In this document: positions 1 through 64,000 of the stretch, in pieces
Layout: every line of letters starts with the position of its first letter
How positions within the stretch are numbered: the first letter of the stretch is position 1
Origin: Stichopus chloronotus
Taxonomy: Eukaryota; Echinodermata; Holothuroidea; Aspidochirotida; Stichopodidae
Length of the DNA: 64,000 bases
Reading direction: 5' to 3'
Assembly (NCBI GenBank): GCA_021234535.1
Contig: CM037840.1
Coordinates: forward strand, 8,235,094-8,299,093
Notes under the pieces: model-generated
Seen by the model: the letters and a program-made list of their open reading frames with translations, nothing else
What the model was told of the DNA's origin: nothing
Database searches by the model: none
Translations under genes and position numbers: made by a program

Positions 1-3000
1 GGTACCAGCTAACACCCATTTCCCAACTCCTAGTCACAATTTAAGTGCCATTTCATGGGTCCAACTTTCTGGGTTCAGGGGGGGTAAGCCAAGATGTCAC
101 CAAGTCCGAGACTACCACATTTGTGGGCACCATTTGTCCTCATATCACAGGGCACTCCACTACTTGCGGAGGGTATCCAAGCAAAACAAAAAGAACTAGT
201 GGAAATTGTCTTGAGTTTCAATATATGTAAGTGTTCTCCATGAAGGAGGGTTAAGGGGAAGAGTCCACCCCCCGGTGAAAATTCCTGCCCTCCTGAAACA
301 GTGACTGCCTCCTAAAAATGATCCCACTCCTTACAAAAGCTCCTCTATGTCTCCAAACATAGCTGGCTACAAGGTTAATGCCATTTCAAATGTAGGCTTA
401 ATGTTCGAAACAATTTCTCCTAAGATACCGCCAAGAAGCTACGGCCGAATTGTACGAAGCAAAATTCACATCACAATCCCAATCAATGAAACAGTGTTTT
501 TGCCAATGTTTTACCAATATACTGACCACAACCATGAAATCAAACTGATAGCCATTTTGATACGCCTGTTGGAGAAATTGCCTCAGTATCATTGTATCAT
601 TTAACATCTCAATTTTCGAGAAAATTCTAGAGGGCATCCGGAAATGCTCTCCATGACAATCTCAGCTTATGCAATTCACATGTGGCTGCCCCCCCCCCCT
701 CTTTAAATCTGTGGAGAACACCAATATACTCATTCTGATAATTATAGTGTAACAGTTCATACAAGAATGAAGACCAAGGACAACGGTTAGGAATATTCAC
801 GTCCTTGTGAATTTGAATGTACACATAATTTATTCTACTTGATGGTCTACTTGTGCTATTGCAAATCATACTGGTTGGTAAGGACAGTATTGCTGCATAA
901 TCCACTTAACGTTGCCATTTCCATCGAATAAACCATGAATATGCATGCACAAAATATGCATGTATGAATATGCAAGAGACGGTTATACAAATGGCACTTA
1001 AATTTCATTTTTTAAGTTTTACATACTCAGTATATATATATTACATACTTCAGACAGTTTTGTGGGTGATTTCAGGCATAAAACCAATGTGCACCCATAT
1101 TGTTGATACATCCACAAATGGTCTTAGGCTCTTTCCAGTCATAACACCGAGTTATATTTTCAGGACAAACACTGAGTCAAAACTCTGTATACCGACACAT
1201 TCTGAGCTAGCGCTGTCATACCGATGGAAAACTGGAAATTTTGAAGGACATTAAAAAAAAAAAACCTTAAGATTTCTACAAAACAAAGATAATTTTGTAA
1301 CTTTCAATAAGACTCATATGAACCTGAAAAGTGGCACTTTCTGTATTGATATTTATATGAATATCCATGTCATATGAATATTCATAACATAATACTGTAT
1401 TTGGAAAACCTGTCAGAGGTAAATGTTTCGATATGCAAGGCTGAGTGTTGAGTAAAAGGTACATTACAACAAAAGTAAAACCACATCACAATCAAAAGCA
1501 TTACCACTTGAATGACAAGCTGCTAGTCATGATAAATCCACGTCGGGAACGGTAACTGAAAATTGGAACTTCACCGAACAAAGATTAACAAACAATACTA
1601 GTAACAGAGCCCCAAATTTTAGGAAACACCAATTTGCTATCTTTATTCCTTAAATATTTCCTTAAATTTCTTGTGTCCTCGAAAGGAAGTATTCCATGAC
1701 TATTCCAGACACATTTGTAGTTTCAGATCAAAAATGCAAAGTTCTCATGGGTAGTGTGAAATTCCATCACTTTTCACAAATTGACCCTTTCTTCCTTGGC
1801 TTTTTAATACCAGGGGAACACCAACACAGGTTTTACATGATGAAAACTGTCAATAATGAGATGATTTCTAATTTCCTGAAGAACTGACCATTTGTACAAG
1901 CAATAAAACTGCACTTTTCTATATAAACAGCACAAAATTGTGCCTTGGAAAGGAAATTTAACAGAACCCAATAGTATGTGATAACAAATAGTCACAAATT
2001 GTGATAAACAGTTGACTTTTGGTGATAGCAAGTAAATGCGATAACATCGAATAAATTTATGGTGACATAATCTGGGAACATCAATACACTTTGACAAAAA
2101 AATCTCTGATTGTAAATTGTAACGACGAATTAAGAATCTGTACCTAGTCATTATTTTGTGATATAACCAAGACTTTAATTTGCAATAAGAAAATCAATTT
2201 ACAGGAGTGAAGTTTAATAAAAATCTTTTCATGGCACTGCCGACGAGTAGGAATTCATGAATAGTAGCCAACCCTCCCTTCTTGCAATTATTCCCACTAG
2301 TGATAAAAAGTTGGTAACAATCAAGTGGTACACAGCAAAGATTACCATGACAACCAACACAAATTTTAAAGCTTATAAAATATTTCAAACCTTGTAAAGT
2401 GCAAAATAAGAGAAACTCACATCAAAACTGGTACAAAAAAATCATAAAAATGAAAAAGACTGGAGATAATAGGCTTAAAAAAATGATTATATTCATTCGG
2501 GTTGTCTCTAAGTCTAATATGAGATGTGCTTATGAGTGGAAATGTAAAAGAGCGCCGCTTTTGGAAGCTTTGCAGGAATTTTACAGCGAACCCCAAAATG
2601 TGTACGGTACAAGAGTCATGCATGTGAAAGGAATGGGCATCGCCTTAAAGTGGGCATCCTCGTCACTTTTTACGACTGCCATTTCTAACGTGTCGTTCAC
2701 GAATATTTGCAACGGCTAATAATGAATAGCTAACGAATTTAGGTCACGAGAGACCGTTTCTGACTAGACTTTGGTTTCAAGTACCACGTCAAAGTTTCTT
2801 TATAATGACTGATGAAATGGAAAATGGCATTGCTTTTGACAAAACAGGTTATTGATTTGCTTTAACATGCTATTGCAGGTGTTCTATGATGGGCAGACAT
2901 AGCTTACCATGATTACTACTGATCAGCAAACACATCTGCACAAAAATGGGACCTATTATGAATTATGCTATTACAAGATTAAACAAATAAAGGAAATGAT

Positions 3001-3016
3001 GTCTGTCTGACCTTAA

Positions 3017-3265
3017 AGGCTGTAATGCATCACCCCAGACAGTTTCAATTCTCCCAACCACCTACCTCTAGTCCCTCCCTCAGCCTGTCTTACATTCCTC
3101 CACATGTGTAATCAAAACAATGGATCCCTGTGTACGCTGTGTAATACCAGCTGCTTTGCATCTTTTGAATTTGCTGGCAATCTAAGAGTACTGTAACTTA
3201 GAACCAGTTGAGAATTTTCCTTTCAGGGAGGTAAAAATATAGCTTAGGGTGATGCAATACAGCCT
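3017..3265. mobile_element. 249-bp MITE with TTAA target duplication
   Basis: The left end AGGCTGTAATGCATCACCC is repeated in inverse orientation at the right end as AGGCTGTATTGCATCACCC, one mismatch in 19. TTAA flanks both ends (3013-3016 and 3266-3269). There is no coding capacity. TTAA is the target of piggyBac-type transposases, so this is plausibly a non-autonomous piggyBac-like MITE; the terminal sequence itself does not prove the family. Confidence 0.7.
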
Positions 3266-6200
3266 TTAAACAAAATTGTCGTAAAAATATGAATTTTAGT
3301 AGAAGCATGCTGTGTAATAAACTAACTGGTGATGTCTGGTATATATGATCCAATATTATAACCCCTCAGAAATTAATTCTATTATACTTTATGTGGCACA
3401 CGACGTAAGCCAAAATGCTTGTCAACTTTAACTTTGGTATTGTAGGTCCGACATCATGTGCTGATATACAGTACACTGACTCTTTCTTTGTCAACACTGG
3501 GCTGGATTTGGTTATGACCTCAAATGACATGAATCTTTGAATCAAGTTATGATTTTCAAAAGCATAAACTTAGTGCCTTACCAATGTGGCAGAGTGCTGC
3601 TGGTAGTAAAAACAAGAATGTAATGAGACACAGGGAACTACGAAAATCCACACAAAGTGCCTAAGCTTTGGTGTAAATATACCTATCATAAATACCTTTT
3701 ACACACACCGAGCAAAAAAAAAAGTACCAAAATATTCTTCGGTAAGACACAATGAGATCCAGACCTGATGGGGTAAAGTATGAATGAAATGGGGTTACAA
3801 TTACCTGGTGGAACTTAACGATTCTTGCTTTCTCGTTTGGTTGTTTTAACGGACATTTTCTGAGATAAATCATGACTTGCATTTTGTTTATTCCTCCCAC
3901 AATCTCTAGGGGAATACAACTTTTCCGAACCACAGAGATGTGTAAATGGAGTTGCAAAAAAAAAATATATATATAAATATACAAAAAGAAACTCGGAAGA
4001 TCAGGCAAATCCAATCCCAAAAAACATTTCCAAAAATGATGCTAGAATTCAACAAAAATCTGAAAAAGTTGGGAAAAAATTGAAGATGAAAACTGCAAAT
4101 CAAAAAAAAAAAGAAGAAAAATTTGGATCATTTCCAAGTGACACTGTGTATGTTCACTCCAACATTTTTTTAAATATCTATAGTGGTGGCACAAACAACG
4201 TTGACAAAAGAAAGGCATAATGTGTACCGGGGAAACACAAATCCTACGCAACCATTATCTCCCCCTTCAGGTTGGCCCTCTTTGTGGGACCAGTTAAAAG
4301 AATTGTTGTAACCAGCTACCAAGAACCACCTAACATTAAAAAAGAAATGTGAGAAAAATATTTACAATCTACCAGCTTAAAAAAAACAAAAAAAAAAAGA
4401 CTCAAGCACTACAGTGAGTAGATAAAGACTTAATTGACAACTGAGACCCTATAGCTTTCTCCAAAATTGGTTCAGGGTTTTGTACAAAAATTTTAACCAG
4501 GCTCAGAATTCCTGCCAGCGAACTCCATCAGCCAATATACCAAGTACAGATCGTGCTTCTCCGTGGGACTCCATTCAATGAAAGAGCTAAGGTTTGGGTG
4601 TTTCTTGTAGACATGTTAATTGGAACAACAGGTTCAACACCCTGACCGAAATTTGCAACTCTCTAAAATACAGCACAAGGAGAAGCTAACTGAGAAACAA
4701 ATATTTAAAGATGAATCAAAAGTTAATGAAATCAAAAACATTTTGAGGACAAATTAATTTCAATACTATTGCTGTTCCCATATCATGTACAATTGGCCTT
4801 GATCTTTCAATCCCTTTGTATATACTGTTACACTTCTCTCAACCAATCTATCAACCCTCCCTTTCATTCCAAGGAAAATACATTCAAACTTAACAATTTT
4901 AAAAACTTTTCCAGCTGGAAACTATTTAAAGTATGGAATCCATCATACCAAGTTATTTCTTTTTTGACAAAAATTGGTAAGCACTAAGCTCAGCTGTATC
5001 AGTGAATGACCATAACAGTCGTTGGCTAAAGTGAAGTTTGCTCAATGAAACTCTGGTAGTCAGTGGTCAAACAGCCTTTTAATAGATAGCAGAGGCCCTC
5101 AGAGGCCCTCAGAGACGGTGGGCAAAAGATGGCAAGGGGTCCCAAACTAAATGGTATTACAGACCCATGTTACTATTTCTTTTAAAACTTGTTTTTTGAG
5201 CATTTTGGTCAGGTGGCCCCTGAACCCTAAAGGACCCTAGAACACCCTGGAACATTGTCCATCTGCTTGCTGTGCACCTGGCCAGGTAGAGAAAATTTCA
5301 TGCAATAATGTGAACATGATTGTTTAATATTCTTCACAAATTTTTTAAATTGGAGATGTCTGTCATTGACACGAAAGACAGACAAGTACGTGATGACCAA
5401 CGGCACAAAAAAAAAAGAAGTGAAAAGCAACAGTTCTCAAGTGAAGAGAATTGAAGACACAAGAAAAACGTTTGAGCTTGTCTTTTTTCAACTATTAAAG
5501 GAATGAAAGCAAAGCGTAAAACTAAATATTAGCAAATTTCCAAATTTATTTAACACACTTTCCTTTTGTTTTCTTCATTTGACTCCTTTTTTCTTTTTTT
5601 TTCTCCCTCAGGGTGCTTGTGCCCGCTATCAATAATTACTGTACAATCTTTGTGCCTAATACATTGTGTGAAAGCCTTAAGCCTAACTAACAAAAAAATA
5701 AAGGAGGAAGAGAAAGGAAAAAAAAAAACAAAATATGGACACAAACAACATTTGTGCAAAAGCAGAATTTGGGGAATAATATTATATTCAACTCTTTTCT
5801 TTGGCATTTCATTTGTATATTTCACTATTTCTTCCTCTACTTCCGGTCGCTTGAAAGGTTTGAGAAATTGCTGAAATGTTTTGTGCTCTGACAGTTTGGT
5901 ACTTAAAACTCAGAAGTCCTGAGGGCCCTGAGAGGTTGAGATGGCCCTGGCTCATAAATATTCATGAGGGACCAGTCCCTTCACTACCTCACCCTCAAAG
6001 GAATTTTTCATTCCATGTCAAACTCACAGAAGACTTTCCATGTGAGACAAAATTTGAGATGATACATATAGATGGACGATCAAGGGGAAAGCGAGGGTTT
6101 GTAGTCTCGAGAGGTGTAACGGCACCTTTTCTATCGTGCTAGGATTGGCTGCATTAACAGTATTGAAAAGTGTCAGATCAGAATCAACTTGCCTCTTTAT

Positions 6201-6935
6201 TGGGCGTTTTGTGAGAATGCAGTTTTTTGCAGAATATGGAATACAGTACAAAAAAGAAAAAAGAAAAGCAGTGATGATAGAAACTACATCCCTTGCTATT
6301 GAAAAGTCTACTTCAATTTTATCTCTGACCCCCTTCTCCTCCCATTCTGTGCCCAACTCCCCTCCCCATGCCCAAGTCCCCTCCACCACCTCATGTGAGG
6401 CCAATTGCACTTCCAGCATATGGATGAAAACCCAAACTGCTGGGATTGCTTGGAGTCAGGAGTTTGGAAAGGACTTCAAGATGACCTTTGTGATGAAACG
6501 TTTTAGGCGTTCACACCTTGAAAACACTGGCCAAGAATGGTGCTTGAAATGTGGTGCGAAACTTACAGGAATACGCTAAAGATTCCCTCTTCTAAACTGT
6601 GATAGCCTTTTTCGTTTCACTAATCATCCCACGCCCCCTCCCCTTCTTTCTTGACAACATTCATCTGAACACATTGTTGGTATTGCTATCCATTAGGTAA
6701 CCTATCAGAGATGAAAAATCAGTTTTAATCTACTACAGACTTTATGCAATCACAAGATTTCATACATAAGCATTACATCCCAACATTACACCTTCCCTGC
6801 TGTTTGCCAAATAAAAAAAAAAAGTGGAAAAAAAAACATGTTTGTCCTCAAACAGCAAAAGATTGATCAAGGTAATTCTTGTTTGAGAATACAACAATGT
6901 CAGTTTGTTCTTGTTGCGCTAAGTTTCTTATCATC

Positions 6936-6941
6936 TTTATT
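6936..6941 (-). terminator. Nearest canonical poly(A) signal downstream of AGO stop
   Basis: AATAAA on the minus strand (TTTATT as written). Scanning down from the stop at 9185 I found no closer canonical hexamer, so a transcript ending here would carry a 3' UTR of about 2.2 kb. A similar hexamer lies at 6196-6201. Variant signals closer to the stop cannot be excluded. Confidence 0.2.
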
Positions 6942-9184
6942 ACGTGTCAAACAGCCGTTTGCACATAAACTTCCTCTTGTACTGAGGCTGGGTGGACCAA
7001 CTTCATTGGTTGCTCATGATGAACAGGGTAAAAGACCAAATGACGCCTGGGGAATAAAATCCATCTTGTCCAAGACAAACATTGGCACTTTTGTTGGTAA
7101 ACTTTAATAAAAAACTATTTTGGCAAACTCTAAACTGGTCTTGGCTCTGCACACATCTCAATCAAACCAACCTTGCAGAAAGTTTTCTGAAAGGAGCTGT
7201 TGAAATTTCAGTTGTTGCTACCTCACTCTATAGCTTTCATTCATTAATGGAACCCCTTTATAGTTAGTTTCATTAGAAGTTAATGTTTACCACTACATTC
7301 ACTTATAAATATGAAAAGACAAAAATGACATGAGTACAAAAACAAGACCGAATAATTGATATGATTATTACACCGAATACCTTATTGGAAAGTTCAATGG
7401 AATTATTAACAAACCTCAAAAACTTTGGCAAATGTTTCAGGATTCAAACGCTTGTGAGAATTTCTGATACAGAATTCAAACGTCTCCAAACGGCACTGCC
7501 CACTGATTAAAATCATTTTTCTCTTCCATTTCAACTCAACGACGTCCTAAGACTTTTGAAATCGTTCACCCCTTCCTCTGATTCAAGATCCTAGCGCCGT
7601 CAGGAAAGGTCGGTATACGAAGGACGTTCAAGATTAGAGTAAAAACATTCCCAATGTCAGAATTGAAGAATACACCACCAACGTATCTTGGAAAATTTTG
7701 ATTCATTAGTAAAGCCCTTTCTCAAAAGTCTCAGTCTCGCCACCATTTTTAAAGTTCTTTCTCTACCTGGTCGGCATATATTAGTACTTTGGTCTTTGGA
7801 AAAGGAGAAATCTCTCAAAATTTGCCTTATTTGTATTTACATTTTACAAAAAATCCAAACTTCCTTCCGAAGTTTTGAACAGAAAGAAAAAGAAGTTGGT
7901 TTTTGCTGACGATATTTTGGTATTGCTTTTTTTTCCCCTAGTTTCCCCGACAGTCAGACGAGGAAACGAAAAGGGAAATATAATTGTGAAGGTAGCATTG
8001 AAAATTATTCGAACATATGAAGAAAGGAAAAGAAAGAAAAAAAACATAATTGCTGGGAGAGTGAGAATGGATTATTTTTACTCAGTGTACAATGAAAATA
8101 TCATACAGACATTCCAAACATTGGTAGTAAAAATTAAAACACCTCGTTACATTATGAAATGCAAAGAAGAAAAAAATGACGAGCAAAAATGTACAGCGAC
8201 CTTTTCTTAATAACTGCAGCAGTTGATACCCTGAATCAAACAAAACAAAGGTTTTATCAGAGAAAGATAAAAAAGACAAGCTTTTGCAGCATCTTTTTTT
8301 TTTCACATTACGCTCAAACACTCAAAAAAAAACAAAAAAAAACAAAGAGAAATTGCCGGGGTAAGAGCATAATCCAGAACGAATCTGTTTATCTCAAGTT
8401 TCTCAAATTGCTGAATCTGACCATGGACACCTAACCTCTGCCAGATACCATTCTTTTCAGTGTTGGTGTTTCAATTTTCCTTACTGCTTATTGCTACTAC
8501 ATCGCAAGACACTATTCCAGATTAACTGACACATTGCACTAAGGTGTGTACTTAGGCTCTGATTTCTTAGCATGCAGTTACATGTTAGACTACATGATTC
8601 TAGACTTCTTCCTCTTTGTATTTTTTTCTTCTTGCTCAGATGGAAATTTCGTTCGATGACAACCCTTTTTGGAGACAGGAGAGAAATCACTCAAGATGTA
8701 GAATGAAACATAACATCAGCCCCACGTACGACTTATCAAATTCTGAAAGATGCCAGGTTTTATGAGCAGGTTTACTACTGTAATGTGATCCATCCCTTCT
8801 CAACTTTCCTGAATTTCAGTCTTCCACCAAATTGGTGTATTCAACCTAGAAAAGACTTAGGTCCAGCATGACTGAAGTAACTGCTGAGAACAACAGCCAA
8901 ATTTGTCAGACCGAATCCATCCTCCCTGCGGCAGCAGGACCTTTGTCATGCAAATGGAAGGATACCATCTCTTGCGCAGAATAGAAGAGAGTGTTCTTGT
9001 CATCTGTGCTACCTCCTCTCATGAAAATGAATACCTTACTCCTTGCTACCGTTTACAGGATTACACACATACACGTCCAGCCGACTCCATGACGATAAAC
9101 CGTGCCGTTGGCGATTTCCCATTGTTTTTCGATGCACATGGTCTTGAGGAAGCTCTAGCACTCGAGGACTTCTGATCCCCAACC

Positions 9185-61088
<51,904 letters not shown>

Positions 61089-61129
61089 GATTGAGTCCTG
61101 TTTTCTTCCCAAAATATGGGCAAAAATAA

Positions 61130-61144
61130 TCACAGAAAATACAT
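61130..61144 (-). promoter_or_regulatory. Short upstream ORF in the putative AGO 5' leader
   Basis: ATG-TAT-TTT-CTG-TGA, a four-codon ORF 41 bases upstream of the AGO ATG and out of frame with it. If the transcript starts upstream of 61144 a scanning ribosome meets this first. Whether it lies in the mRNA is unknown because the transcription start cannot be seen. Confidence 0.3.
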
Positions 61145-61212
61145 TTCTCCACCGTATGCGCTGAGCTACGACTTGTAATCACCAGCGTTTAGAAGGAAAT
61201 GTAGTCACTGAC

Positions 61213-61225
61213 GGGTCAAAGGTCA
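61213..61225. promoter_or_regulatory. DR1-type nuclear receptor site upstream of AGO
   Basis: GGGTCAAAGGTCA, two AGGTCA-like half-sites with one spacer, lies 125-137 bases upstream of the AGO start codon. This is the consensus bound by HNF4 and RXR heterodimers. Position and match are seen; use as a promoter element is inference. Confidence 0.35.
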
Positions 61226-62249
61226 TACTATAATTTAGCGGCTCATCTTGCTGCGAGATTTATGTTGCATGTTGACACACAACATTCCTAATGTCTACTC
61301 TAATAATAATTCACTGGCAAAACACGATTGTATGTATTTTGCATTAGTAAGATAATATGACCATATCATCCATAAGGCAAGGTTAGAAATTGCAATGGGC
61401 TATACAGCGAGCAGAACTGGGTCAAAGTACTTTCATGGAAATCCAGCAATGTTGCGATAGGCGTGCTCTGCAAATGCATCTGCACACGAAAATTAAACCG
61501 TCACGAAAATCGTGCAGCAAGTTTCCAGATCGAACGCGGGTCAAATTACAACTCCCTGATCTAACCCATTACGTGTGGCACTCGGCACTCCTATCCTATC
61601 ACCGGTTTCCCGGTGACACTACCTACCATGGTTGTATCCATCGTGAGGGCAGGAGAGGTACTGTGTACGCTATTTCAATAGCAACTACTACCAGTGACCT
61701 CCGTTCAGGGGCCGTAGATTTCTTTTCCCAACTTTTTTTTTTTAATTTTCGTGAACTATCATAAATCCTGAAAATGGGCGAAACCAGCACGTACCAGCAA
61801 TGGCAAAACCCGAAACCGGTATAGTGGGTTCCATGAGGCCTGCCTTGGGACCCTTGGTTGGGTCCAGGGAAAGAGGACTAGCAACCCCCCAGATGGTCCT
61901 GGTTTCAATGTCTTCGAAACATCAGGGAAACTATTTTTTACTGGGTAAATTTTGGAGGAAATGTATTTGAGCATTGGTATAAGAATACAATTAGTGAAAC
62001 ACTTTAAAATTACAGTCTTACATTATGAATACACAAAGCCTAAGATGAATTTTTGATGCACAGCCTGCAGAATAAAGTGATGTAACCAGTTCCATTTACA
62101 TTAAGTCATGCAGCGAAAAAGCTCATCAAATAGCCAGAGGTCGTTACAGTTAATGAATAATACTTGTAACATAAATTGAAATAGAAATATCTCGATAACA
62201 ACCAAAAGGGACCGAATGCAAGACTACTAGGGTCTCTAGGAAGCACAAT

Positions 62250-62395
62250 GATTACCTGAGCGGAGCGCCACCATCCGGTGGCGTGGAGTGACAAGAAAAT
62301 TTGCAGGTTTACAACACCCCCCCCCCCCCGTTCCCCACCAGATGGCTGGAATCCCTACATGTAAACCCAGGCCTTGAAGGGATCACTTTCACTCC
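62250..62395. repeat. Dispersed repeat copy (pairs with 58225-58390)
   Basis: GAGCGCCACCATCCGGTGGC, GACAAGAAAATTTGCAGG and GTAAACCCAGGCCTTGAAGG follow the order of the 58-kb copy; a 13-C run replaces a short segment in the middle. Confidence 0.55.
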
Positions 62396-62639
62396 GCTGT
62401 GCCTTGATGCATCGTTTTAACTCGTAAAGGCTAACACATGCAAGTAATAGGCATAATATAAAATGTACTATTTACTGATATGACGCTACCGTATTTGATA
62501 TATTTTTGAAAGGAACACTTCCCGATCAAGTTAAAGCGAAGAATAAACGTGATGTCGATAATTGGTAATTGATAATTTTGCTGGTTTTTTTTTTATATTT
62601 TTGCTTAATTTTATTGTTCTTTAAATCTACAGAAAATTT

Positions 62640-62820
62640 AACAGTGTAAGCAGACGGTGTTCAGCAGACAGGACACAGGCGCGAATCCAGTTTTGTTTCC
62701 TTCCCAAATTAGCAAAGCGATATCTAAAATATGCTTCCCCAGATGCTGGGAAATCTCATCTAAGTGCATCCAGAACTCAAATTTTCTTGGGGAGAACCCC
62801 TACCCCCCCCCCCCTCGTGG
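62640..62820. repeat. Old repeat with CTTGGGGAGAACCCC motif
   Basis: Contains CCAGATGCTGGGAAATC, CATCCAGAACTCAAATTTTC and CTTGGGGAGAACCCCTACCC leading into a C run. This wording is common in multi-copy repeats of marine invertebrates; recognised by eye only. Confidence 0.4.
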
Positions 62821-64000
62821 ACTCAGAAAAAAACAAAAACCAAACCTGGCAGTACACGACATAAATAATATTATAAGCAAAATGCATCCCGTTTCTGCCG
62901 GGGGGGGGGGGGGTAAATATGATGTCATTACCGATCGCCTCAGATGGTTTCTCCGAGAAACAATTTTATTAGTCAACATGTGACAATGGTTTTTCAAGTT
63001 CTCATTCCATGTAAAGCCTTACTTTAAAAATTCCGTTGTCTGAAAAGCTTCTAATGCAATTAACAGTTTTTTTTCAATGTCTTGGCATGACTATAGGTCC
63101 CTCTAAAAACCAAAATAACAAGGCATGATATCAGTCTAAAACACAGAGATGACTGGACCGGAAAATATAGATCATAAAACCGACAAATTGTACTGTAAAT
63201 GTCAATATGTAAGTCACGTGGATTCTGCCTTACTTTTCACTGTTGATTGACACATTCTTATGTTATATTTTGATTCCTTGTAGTTCCTCAAATGAGCAGT
63301 AACACCACCCGTATCTGCAATATGGTGTATCGTTTAAGATAATACTACTGAAAATCTGCACCAAACCAGGCTGATGCATTTGACAGAAAGTTCTACAAAA
63401 TGGACTGTGATATCCCTGTCCATATTTACACAACAGGTGATGGGGGGGGGGGGGGGATCCATTCTATAATAACAGTCAACTATCCAAGTATTCTTCCGCT
63501 TCCCCTCCCATCCCCTCCCCGCACTCACTTCCCTGGAGGAAATTACGATGGAAAGTTGTCATCAAGGTACAGCATAACAAGAGCATGTCATACTTGTTAT
63601 GAAATCACACCGACGCGTCCTCTCAAAAGTGATTTTGAAGATAAAAATAGCAACATCAACAGAAGATAAAAATAGCAACGTCAAAAAAAAAAAAAAAACA
63701 AGTTACGAACGGAAAATGGTCTTGTCTTTTCCCGTCACGTGGTAAGGAAACATTCGAAAGGGGATGGTAAGTAAAATGTATCATGTTTGCTTCTATCTTT
63801 GTACATGACGACGGGTAGTCATGAAACGGACTCTGAAAATGGGTGGAGTCGGGGGGAATCTCATGACAGGAAAGAAAAAAAAAGTTGGTTGTTTTAATTG
63901 ACAAAATGAATTTTCGAAATGCCATCTTAATGTACAGATGTATGCATGCAAACAAAATATGTCTTCATCGTATACCATTATAATCAGTGATGATTACATA

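Larger units (their letters stand above)
1..9184. other. 3' UTR / downstream region of AGO without recognised gene
   Basis: AT-rich sequence with many A and T homopolymers. Open frames here are short, overlap on both strands and match no family I know. It contains the MITE at 3017-3265 and weak fragments of the CATGACTTTTCC-type dispersed repeat near 1686-1770. The part nearest 9184 is presumably the AGO 3' UTR; its end cannot be placed. Confidence 0.5.
61226..64000. other. 5' flank of AGO
   Basis: No gene recognised. Somewhat CpG-richer between about 61.48 and 61.68 kb. It holds the dispersed repeat copy at 62250-62395 and four homopolymer runs: 13 C at 62317-62329, 12 C at 62803-62814, 14 G at 62900-62913 and 15 G at 63442-63456. 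Open frames here are short and give no family match. Confidence 0.5.

Noticed and set aside
5090..5960. GGCCCTCAGAG near 5095 and CTGAGGGCCCTGAG near 5915 as ends of one element
   Set aside because: The match is short and does not continue inward, and no target duplication is visible.
6024..6579. Overlapping plus and minus frames of 131 and 147 codons
   Set aside because: Neither shows a domain, signal peptide or codon pattern of a gene; they overlap each other on opposite strands in downstream flank.
61759..61974. Minus-strand 71-codon frame with Pro-rich segment upstream of AGO
   Set aside because: No recognisable family and no splice or start context tying it to AGO.

Overview
This window is animal nuclear DNA: AT-rich, with compact phase-consistent exons, GT-AG introns, minisatellites, fold-back elements and decayed retroelements. 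Essentially all of it is one gene. Reading the minus strand I could assemble a complete Argonaute gene of the animal AGO (not PIWI) subfamily: 21 coding exons running from the ATG at 61088 to the stop at 9185, giving 957 codons plus stop. Every exon junction keeps phase. The protein has the N, PAZ, MID and PIWI domains, an intact DEDH slicer tetrad and the 5'-phosphate pocket residues. The protein resembles vertebrate AGO1/AGO2, and the repeat content looks like a marine invertebrate, perhaps a deuterostome such as an echinoderm. The species guess is inference; the gene family is not in doubt.

Layout, in the order of transcription (right to left). 61.1-64 kb: 5' flank with a perfect DR1 nuclear-receptor-type site, a four-codon upstream ORF, several poly-C/poly-G runs and old dispersed repeats. 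61.05-61.09 kb: first coding exon. 36.6-61.0 kb: a 24.4-kb first intron packed with the palindromic word TACTGTACAGTA and its fragments, with a 571-bp fold-back transposon, a 290-bp tandem repeat block, a short perfect hairpin and a possible alternative first exon at 41.9 kb that splices in phase. 18.0-36.6 kb: exons 2 to 20, with introns carrying minisatellites (24 bp, 64 bp and a ~28-bp type), a TIR element inserted in one of them, a Ty3/gypsy-like gag relic and a LINE-like relic. 9.3-18.0 kb: intron 20, containing a 23-bp minisatellite of about 1.3 kb. 9.2 kb: last exon. 1-9.18 kb: 3' UTR or downstream DNA with a 249-bp TTAA-flanked MITE and no recognisable gene.

I found no second protein-coding gene and no operon, CRISPR array or similar system. 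The least ordinary features are the sharply bounded TACTGTACAGTA field in intron 1, the in-phase alternative first exon, and three TIR elements whose ends and target duplications can be read directly.
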